Positions 13,872-19,177 of a stretch of 19,177 nt of DNA are shown here, piece after piece. Source of the DNA: a bacterium (GTDB taxonomy: Bacteria; NPL-UPA2; JAUVJM01); NCBI GenBank assembly GCA_030596585.1, contig JAUVJM010000013.1:1-19177 (forward strand). The letters run 5' to 3'. The notes under the pieces were generated by a model, which worked only from the letters and a program-made list of their open reading frames with translations, was not told where the DNA came from and did no database searches. The first letter of the stretch is position 1; every line of letters begins with the position of its first letter. The position numbers and the translations under genes were made by a program.

Positions 13872-14423
13872 CTATCTATTGAGGGAAAAGTCTCCCACAT
13901 TAAGAAAACCAAGAATTTGCTCAACCACCTCATCAACTAAGCGGCCTGAAGTTTCGATTTTGAAATCGGCTTTCGCGTAGAAAGGTTCGCGAAACTCGAG
14001 CAATTCCCTGATTTTCTTCTCAGGCGAACTTACCTGAAGAAGCGGCCGGCTTTCGTCGGAATGCGTCCTTCTGAGGACAGTCTCAGGTGAGACAGCAAGC
14101 CAGATAATGATTCCGTCCTTCCTCAGATTTGCCATGTTTTCTGAGCTGAGCACGACTCCCCCACCGGTGGCGACGACCTGATTCTTCCCCTGACTCACTC
14201 GGCCAGCCATCTCCTTCTCCAACTCCCTGAAATGCTTCTCGCCAAAACGGGAGAAAATTTCACTGATATTCATTTTCTGTTCTTTTTCGATCAGGTCATC
14301 CATATCCACGAATTCCACGTTCAGCTTCTCAGCCAGACTCCTGCCAACAGCAGTTTTCCCGCTTCCCATAAATCCGGTGAGGATAATATTTTTGTCAAAC
14401 ATCAAACTACTACTCTGTGACAT
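13872..14423 (-). CDS. aroK: shikimate kinase
   Basis: Phosphorylates shikimate with ATP, the fifth step of the chorismate pathway. The 183-residue sequence shows the P-loop GFMGSGKT (17-24), the shikimate-binding VDMDDLIE, FRELE around residue 64, the TGGGVV loop and a lid segment SRPLLQ. Length is normal for the family. The start may be Met1 (14423) or Met8 (14402), since neither has a strong ribosome site. It follows aroC after a ~130-bp gap that holds a hairpin. Together with aroE and aroC upstream it gives a pathway cluster. Whether aroK or aroL is the better name cannot be settled by sequence. Confidence 0.93.
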   Translation of the reverse strand: MSQSSSLMFDKNIILTGFMGSGKTAVGRSLAEKLNVEFVDMDDLIEKEQKMNISEIFSRFGEKHFRELEKEMAGRVSQGKNQVVATGGGVVLSSENMANLRKDGIIIWLAVSPETVLRRTHSDESRPLLQVSSPEKKIRELLEFREPFYAKADFKIETSGRLVDEVVEQILGFLNVGDFSLNR

Positions 14424-14467
14424 AAATTTTCAGCAATCTGTTTATCCTTCGAGTAAGCGAAAGCGCA

Positions 14468-14487
14468 TCGAGAAGATGACTTCTCGA
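14468..14487. repeat. 8-bp hairpin between aroC and aroK
   Basis: TCGAGAAG and CTTCTCGA are perfect inverted arms with a four-base ATGA loop. The surrounding gap 14424-14556 otherwise shows only a CTTCTCGACAAGCTCGAAC-type sequence typical of scattered intergenic repeats. It could slow transcription between aroC and aroK. Confidence 0.5.
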
Positions 14488-14556
14488 CAAGCTCGAACAG
14501 TAAGGCTTTACACGGTTCACCAAATATCTACCTTCAAACCTCAGACTTTTCATCTT

Positions 14557-15705
14557 TTAGTCTGTGGTCTGTATTTGCTCCAGATATCCCTTAAGATTTC
14601 TCTTAATCTCTTTCATCGAGTCAGCACCAAATTTTTCCTGAAATGCCTTCGCAATCTCTATAGCAGCCACTGCTTCGGCAACGATACCCGCCGCCGGGAC
14701 CGCGCACACATCACTTCTCTGAACTTCTGCCTGAGTCCGCTTTCCGGTGATGAAATCAACCGACGGAAGAGGCACCCTGAGCGTCGGAATCGGTTTCATC
14801 ACTGCACGCAGGACAAGCGGTTCCCCGTTTGTGACTCCCCCTTCCACACCACCGGCATTATTGCTCATTCGCCGGAAGAATCCGTCCCTGTAGATAATTC
14901 TGTCATGGACGGAAGAACCCCGGCAGTTCGCATAGCCAAAGCCAAGCCCTATTTCGACACCTTTAATTGCCTGGATGCTCATTACCGCCTGTGCCAGCCG
15001 TCCGTCAAGTTTCCTGTCCCAGTGCACGTAACTGCCCAGTCCCGGAGGAATACCCACGGCAACAACCTCAAAGGTTCCCCCAAGACTGTTCCCCTTGTCT
15101 CTCGCCTTATCTATTGCCGCTTTCATCCTCCTGCTTGCCTTCGCGTCAATACAACGGACGGGAGACTTATCAATTTCCGGAATGAGTCTCTCGACTTCGT
15201 CCTCCAAACCCTGAGCTTTTTTCACCACGGAATCCGCCCTGACAGACCCAATCTGAGTGACATTGCTGAGTATCCGCACACCCATCTCCTCACAGAATAT
15301 CCTTGCAACCGCTCCTACGCCCACTCTCATTGCCGTCTCCCGGGCGCTTGCGCGTTCCAGAACATTGCGAATATCTCCATGTCCGTATTTCAATACACCG
15401 GCAAGGTCAGCATGTCCAGGTCTCAATGCAGTCACAGGAGGCATCGACTCCCATCCCGCACCTGCTTTATTGGAAATGAGAAGGCAGACCGGACTTCCGA
15501 TAGTGACCTGCTTCCTCAACCCTGAGAGTACCCGAACACGGTCTTTCTCCATCTTCATACGCCTGCTTCTGCCATACCCGATCTGCCGCCTGGCGAGTTC
15601 GTGGTCAATGCGGGATTTCGAAAGCTTCAGCCCCGCAGGCATCCCCTCCACAATAGCAATAAGGCTATTGCCGTGTGATTCCCCTGCCGTCAGATACCTG
15701 AACAT
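14557..15705 (-). CDS. aroC: chorismate synthase
   Basis: Converts EPSP to chorismate using reduced FMN, the last step of the shikimate pathway. Over 382 residues the family landmarks appear in order: GESHG near the N-terminus, RRQIGYGRSRRM, RPGHADLAG, ERASARETAMR, the long VKGVEIG-like segment (IKGVEIGLGF), NNAGGVEGGVTNG, KPIPT and a C-terminal RSDVCAVPAAGIVAEA. Nothing is missing. The ATG at 15705 follows GGGAGTGAG at a normal distance. A 28-bp inverted-repeat element lies immediately in front of this ribosome site, between it and pilD. Its position after aroE-pilD and before aroK suggests one transcription unit. Confidence 0.96.
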   Translation of the reverse strand: MFRYLTAGESHGNSLIAIVEGMPAGLKLSKSRIDHELARRQIGYGRSRRMKMEKDRVRVLSGLRKQVTIGSPVCLLISNKAGAGWESMPPVTALRPGHADLAGVLKYGHGDIRNVLERASARETAMRVGVGAVARIFCEEMGVRILSNVTQIGSVRADSVVKKAQGLEDEVERLIPEIDKSPVRCIDAKASRRMKAAIDKARDKGNSLGGTFEVVAVGIPPGLGSYVHWDRKLDGRLAQAVMSIQAIKGVEIGLGFGYANCRGSSVHDRIIYRDGFFRRMSNNAGGVEGGVTNGEPLVLRAVMKPIPTLRVPLPSVDFITGKRTQAEVQRSDVCAVPAAGIVAEAVAAIEIAKAFQEKFGADSMKEIKRNLKGYLEQIQTTD

Positions 15706-15719
15706 AATCTCACTCCCTT

Positions 15720-15817
15720 ATGGGGTCAAGTCTTGCATTTTAGCATTAGCAATGATTTGTATTTGTCATATCCTACCTTGCATAAACAAAATGCTAAAAT
15801 GCAAGACTTGACCCCAT
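15720..15817. repeat. MITE-like element with 28-bp perfect inverted repeats
   Basis: Left arm 15720-15747 and right arm 15790-15817 are exact inverted copies, with outer end ATGGGGTCAAGTCTTGC. A 42-base spacer separates them. There is no gene inside. The GGGGTCA-type ends resemble REP-like sequences linked to REP-associated tyrosine transposases, but no transposase is present here. The right arm forms the last codons and stop of pilD, and the left arm ends next to the aroC ribosome site. Confidence 0.85.
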
Positions 15818-16627
15818 TCCAAGCCTGCCTAAATACCATAATATGATTCTCTCCCCATAGAAGATTGCAATTATAGCCCCGAGGGCAAGGTATGGCCCGT
15901 ACGGGATATAGCTCCCTTTCATTCTCAGTTTCGCGGTTATCCCGACGACCGAACCGATGAGGGCAGAAATAAAAACAGTGAGAGCCGCCATTTGCCACCC
16001 TAAAAAAGCCCCTATCATTGCCAGGAGTTTGACATCTCCCCCGCCCATTGCTTCTTTCTTGAAAACGGCTTTCCCCGCAATGGCAAGCACGACAAGAAAC
16101 CCGCCCCCGAGAATTATCCCCGACAGAGAATCCGCGGCGGCAATGACTGCGGGCGATTCAAAGATACTATCCCACGGTTGAGGGCGGACATGCATTGCCG
16201 GAAGAAATATAGATACGACAAAGCCAATAACTATACCCGGACAATCCAGAATATCGGGTATTATCTTGTGCTCGAAATCTATGAAACTCATGACGAGAAG
16301 AGATGACGTAAACGCTAAATAAACGAGCAGATCAACACTGAGTCCAAACCGCAGGAATAGCATTAGGAAAAGAAATGCGGCGATTAGCTCAACGACAAAG
16401 TAGCGGCTCGATATACCCGACCCGCAGTGACGGCATCTTCCCCTCAAGATGACGTAGCTCAACATCGGTACGTTGTCGTACCAGCAGATATGTCTGCCGC
16501 ACTTCGGACAACGCGAACCCGGCGATACGATTGATTCTCCCCTGGGAAGACGGTGGACACAAACGTTAAGGAAACTCCCCACGATTGCTCCCAGAGCAAA
16601 AAAGAATATCTTGAGAATTACGTGCAT
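15794..16627 (-). CDS. pilD: prepilin peptidase (A24 family), leader peptidase and N-methyltransferase
   Basis: Inner-membrane aspartic protease that cleaves and methylates type IV pilin or type II secretion pseudopilins. In 277 residues it has the cytoplasmic zinc site C40-x2-C43-x21-C65-x2-C68 (CPKC...CRHC), and the two catalytic aspartates at D118 (SFIDFEHKIIPD) and D199 (GGGD). There are about eight hydrophobic segments. The ATG overlaps the aroE stop by ten bases, so translation is coupled to aroE, an unusual pairing. The last residues (GMGSSLAF) and the stop codon come from the inverted-repeat element downstream, so the native C-terminus has been altered. No pilin genes are in the window. 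Confidence 0.94.
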   Translation of the reverse strand: MHVILKIFFFALGAIVGSFLNVCVHRLPRGESIVSPGSRCPKCGRHICWYDNVPMLSYVILRGRCRHCGSGISSRYFVVELIAAFLFLMLFLRFGLSVDLLVYLAFTSSLLVMSFIDFEHKIIPDILDCPGIVIGFVVSIFLPAMHVRPQPWDSIFESPAVIAAADSLSGIILGGGFLVVLAIAGKAVFKKEAMGGGDVKLLAMIGAFLGWQMAALTVFISALIGSVVGITAKLRMKGSYIPYGPYLALGAIIAIFYGERIILWYLGRLGMGSSLAF

Positions 16628-17508
16628 CTCTTTCTAACAGACTCCTCCGCAGCGCGTTTCATTACACTGACCGGAGGTTTTATCCCGGTCCAGAGCTCGA
16701 ACGAAGCCGCTCCCTGATAGACAAGCATACTCAATCCGCCTATCGCTTTTGCTCCCCTTTTTTCTGCTTCTGTGAGAAGCGGAGTGCAGAACGGAATGTA
16801 AACCAAATCATACACAGTCAGCTCACTGTGAAGACAGCCGCTGTCTGATATTGGAATTTCCCCATTCATCCCCAGAGGGGTAGCATTTATCAAAAGCGAG
16901 GAAGAGGAAATCTCTTCCGTAACAGAACCCGCGTCAAATGCAAGCGCCTTTGTCTTGAGTTCAGGAAATTTCTCGCCAAGCACGGATACAAGTCCCTCAG
17001 CCATCTCAAAAGGCTTGTTGACGACAATCAGCTCCGAAATTCCGGACATCGCAAGCCCAAACGAGACCGCCCTCGCCGCGCCTCCGGCACCTATCATCAA
17101 AACCTTCCGCCCACGCGGGGTAAACCCCGCCTCTTCAGAGAGGGATTTCAAAAACCCTCGCATATCCGTGTTATATCCCTTTAGCCCATCGGAATCAACT
17201 ACAACCGTGTTTACCGCCCCTATGCCTGCCGCTTCCTCGCTGAGTTGATTCATAAACCGGAGAGCGCTTTCCTTGTGGGGAATTGTGAGATTTACTCCGC
17301 GGATACCAAGCGGGGCAAGCCCGCTGAGAGCATCCCCAAGACGCTCCGGGTTGACTTCAAAGGCAGCGTAAACATAATCAAGTCCGCATGCCCTGAAAGC
17401 AGCATTGTGCATCGCCGGCGAAGCACTGTGTTTCACAGGGTATCCGAAAAGACCCACAACCTTCGTCTGAGAACCCACCTGCCAATTTCCGATTATAGAC
17501 TTATTCAT
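16618..17508 (-). CDS. aroE: shikimate dehydrogenase
   Basis: Reduces 3-dehydroshikimate to shikimate with NADPH. The 296 residues show the shikimate-binding S28-x-S30 (KHSASPAMHN), the catalytic Lys79 in NLTIPHKE, N100 and the NTD motif (113-115), and the glycine loop GAGGAA (140-145). The family's NRT-type motif that grips the 2'-phosphate of NADPH appears here as N164-K-P-F, so cofactor preference may differ. A downstream ten-base overlap with pilD and the upstream promoter make it the first gene of the aro-pilD unit. The ATG 17508 lacks a clear ribosome site. Alternative starts inside the first 15 codons cannot be excluded. Confidence 0.95.
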   Translation of the reverse strand: MNKSIIGNWQVGSQTKVVGLFGYPVKHSASPAMHNAAFRACGLDYVYAAFEVNPERLGDALSGLAPLGIRGVNLTIPHKESALRFMNQLSEEAAGIGAVNTVVVDSDGLKGYNTDMRGFLKSLSEEAGFTPRGRKVLMIGAGGAARAVSFGLAMSGISELIVVNKPFEMAEGLVSVLGEKFPELKTKALAFDAGSVTEEISSSSLLINATPLGMNGEIPISDSGCLHSELTVYDLVYIPFCTPLLTEAEKRGAKAIGGLSMLVYQGAASFELWTGIKPPVSVMKRAAEESVRKRCT

Positions 17509-17607
17509 AGCGTCAAAAGTGAACCCGCATTTGCCCCTGATAAAAACAATGTGTCATTTCAGAGTGACAGTAATGCACAAGACCCATGTCGTTGTGTATA
17601 ATTCCGA

Positions 17608-17636
17608 AGTATATCACCCCGCCCGCCTCCTGGCAA
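17608..17636 (-). promoter_or_regulatory. promoter of the aroE-pilD-aroC-aroK unit
   Basis: On the minus strand TTGCCA (17636-17631) and TATACT (17613-17608) are spaced by 17 bp, about 95 bases before the aroE ATG. It diverges from the comM promoter. Confidence 0.65.
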
Positions 17637-17643
17637 TTTAAAA

Positions 17644-17673
17644 CTGACGGGGTTTTATTCCATGTGGTATAAT
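17644..17673 (+). promoter_or_regulatory. promoter of comM/yifB
   Basis: CTGACG (17644-17649) and a perfect TATAAT (17668-17673) are spaced by 18 bp, about 25 bases before the start codon. The two divergent -35 boxes lie only about eight bases apart. Confidence 0.65.
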
Positions 17674-17697
17674 CGGCAAATAATAGGAGCAAATTCT

Positions 17698-19177
17698 ATG
17701 CTTGCAAAGGTTAGAAGCAGTGCCCTTCGCGGAATAGAAGCGCATACTGTAGAAATAGAAGTTGATATTGCACGCGGCCTCCCGGGAACCACAATCGTAG
17801 GATTGCCCGACACAGCAGTCAAAGAAAGCAAGGATAGGGTCAAAGCGGCAATCAGGAACTCCGGTTTCGATTACCCCACGCGCAAAATCGTCGTGAACCT
17901 CGCCCCTGCAAACGTAAGAAAAGAAGGAGTTTCCTTCGATCTTCCTCTTGCCATCGGGATTCTTTTAGCAACAGGTCAATTGGGAAATGATGCATTCAGC
18001 GACTTTGTATTCCTCGGGGAACTCTCTCTCGATGGCACATTGAGAAAAGCAAACGGCGTCCTGCCGGCAGCTATTGAAGCAAAGAGAAAGAGAATACACG
18101 GAATAGTCGTCCCACAAGTCAATGAGAACGAAGCTATCATTGTAGATGGACTGGAAGTTGTCCCCGTAAAAAACCTCCTCGAAGCTGTGCAATTCCTCAA
18201 AGGTGAGTTTACTCCGGAGGTTTCAACTTGCAACCGCGAGGCAATTCTCAACCGCAGTTCCGCTTACACCGTCGATTTCTCCGAAGTCATAGGACAGGAA
18301 CATGCAAAAAGGGGGTTGGAAGTAGCCGCCGCCGGAGGACACAACATCCTGATGATTGGCCCCCCTGGCTCCGGGAAAACAATGTTAGCAAAGAGACTCC
18401 CCACAATCATACCGGATTTGACTTTTGAAGAAGCTCTGGAAATAACCAAAATACACAGTTCGGCTGGTCTTCTTCACTCGGAGCAGGCTCTCGTGGGCAC
18501 AAGACCTTTCCGCTCGCCCCATCATACCATATCCGACGTGGGACTGATTGGCGGCGGGACTTTCCCACAGCCGGGTGAAATCAGTCTCACGCACAATGGA
18601 GTTCTGTTCCTGGACGAATTCCCCGAATTCAAACGCAGTGCTCTCGAATCTCTGCGCCAGCCGCTTGAAGACGGAATCGTCACAATATCCAGGGCAAGCG
18701 GGACGGTGACCCTGCCTGCCAGATTCATGCTCGCCGCCGCTATGAATCCATGTCCCTGCGGATATTACACCGACCCCAAAAGGCAGTGCAAATGCACTCC
18801 TTACCAGATACAGAAATATATGTCAAGAATCTCAGGACCTCTGCTTGACAGAATAGATATCCACATAGAAGTGCCTCCCGTTAAAGATATTGTCTCCAGA
18901 GAGGCAAACGCCGAGACCTCAGAAGCAGTCAGAGAAAGAGTGAACACGGCAAGAAGGGTCCAGCACGAGAGGTTTGAGAAAGAAGGCTTTTTCTGCAATG
19001 CGGATATGGAGACCAAACATATCAAGAAATACTGCGGGATTGGGGACGAGGCAAAGAATTTACTTCAGCTTGCAATGAGTGAACTTGGAATGAGCGCCAG
19101 AGCATATCACAGAATACTCAAAGTCGCCCGGACAATTGCGGACCTTGCAAATTCGGAGAACATACAAACCGAACACG
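17698..19177 (+). CDS. comM: ComM/YifB-family AAA+ (Mg-chelatase-like) helicase, partial at the 3' end
   Basis: The frame begins at ATG 17698 after AGGAG, and 493 residues are visible before the window ends; the family is about 500-510 long, so only a few residues are missing. Residues 1-~180 form the N-terminal Lon-protease-like domain (ALRGIEAHTVEIEVDIARGLPG, then PTRKIVVNLAPANVRKEG). The AAA+ core follows: VIGQEHAKRGLEVAAAGGHN, Walker A GPPGSGKT, RSPHHTISDVGLIGGG, Walker B GVLFLDEFPEF and the zinc-type NPCPCGY with later CKC. The C-terminal lid contains ARAYHRILKVARTIADL. ComM is a hexameric helicase that drives branch migration during natural transformation in several bacteria. Intact as far as seen. 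Confidence 0.95.
   Translation, partial: MLAKVRSSALRGIEAHTVEIEVDIARGLPGTTIVGLPDTAVKESKDRVKAAIRNSGFDYPTRKIVVNLAPANVRKEGVSFDLPLAIGILLATGQLGNDAFSDFVFLGELSLDGTLRKANGVLPAAIEAKRKRIHGIVVPQVNENEAIIVDGLEVVPVKNLLEAVQFLKGEFTPEVSTCNREAILNRSSAYTVDFSEVIGQEHAKRGLEVAAAGGHNILMIGPPGSGKTMLAKRLPTIIPDLTFEEALEITKIHSSAGLLHSEQALVGTRPFRSPHHTISDVGLIGGGTFPQPGEISLTHNGVLFLDEFPEFKRSALESLRQPLEDGIVTISRASGTVTLPARFMLAAAMNPCPCGYYTDPKRQCKCTPYQIQKYMSRISGPLLDRIDIHIEVPPVKDIVSREANAETSEAVRERVNTARRVQHERFEKEGFFCNADMETKHIKKYCGIGDEAKNLLQLAMSELGMSARAYHRILKVARTIADLANSENIQTEH

Noticed and set aside
14377..15525. 382-codon plus-strand open frame over aroC and the aroK start
   Set aside because: Antisense to a fully conserved chorismate synthase. 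The product has no recognisable motif and no good ribosome site.
15720..15817. Ordinary intrinsic terminator after pilD
   Set aside because: Arms are far longer than usual, the spacer is 42 bases and no T-tract follows. A mobile repeat explains it better.
17552..17569. TGTCA...TGACA palindrome upstream of aroE as an operator
   Set aside because: Only five matched bases per arm with no second copy. Too weak to claim.

Overview
The window looks like a chromosomal contig from an uncultured, probably anaerobic bacterium of moderate GC. Evidence for this is an RnfC-type electron-transfer subunit, a homocitrate/(Re)-citrate-synthase-like enzyme, a full set of housekeeping aro genes, and palindromic intergenic repeats of a kind common in environmental Gram-negative lineages. 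The phylum cannot be fixed from sequence alone. Desulfobacterota-, Nitrospirota- or Omnitrophota-like lineages are guesses only.

Left part (1-7.7 kb) is an accessory, rearranged region. A GH2 beta-mannosidase (cut by the window edge) follows an AlkP-superfamily phosphodiesterase that has lost its N-terminus. Next comes a toxin-antitoxin (TA) island: an intact ParE/RelE pair with a good promoter, an intact mntA-hepT module with its own promoter and terminator, and an intact DUF4258/YgiT-type pair. Three decayed TA pieces surround them: a YgiT remnant at 2605-2772, a chimeric deleted copy at 5441-5709, and a ParE C-terminal remnant at 6767-6892. The decayed copies are recognisable duplicates of sequence at 6783-7630, and two of these blocks flank mntA-hepT directly. 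Within the island lie a PHP-domain phosphoesterase and a frameshifted fragment of a URO-D-family gene.

Middle part (7.7-13.7 kb): an intact URO-D-family protein on the plus strand converges on a minus-strand series. In transcription order this series is an unrecognised 178-residue protein, rnfC, nadB (overlapping rnfC) and a homocitrate/(Re)-citrate-synthase-like gene.

Right part (13.7-19.2 kb): aroE, pilD, aroC and aroK on the minus strand supply the shikimate pathway and a prepilin peptidase. They are headed by a promoter that diverges from a plus-strand comM/yifB gene running off the right edge.

Palindromic repeats occupy most gaps between minus-strand genes. Three copies of one family lie at about 5293-5420, 10063-10237 and 13723-13840. 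A 28-bp inverted-repeat element lies at 15720-15817 and a C/G-run hairpin at 13121-13152. They sit directly against ribosome-binding sites or stop codons, and in two cases they supply the stop codon of the gene before them. No tRNA, rRNA, CRISPR array, transposase or replication origin was seen.
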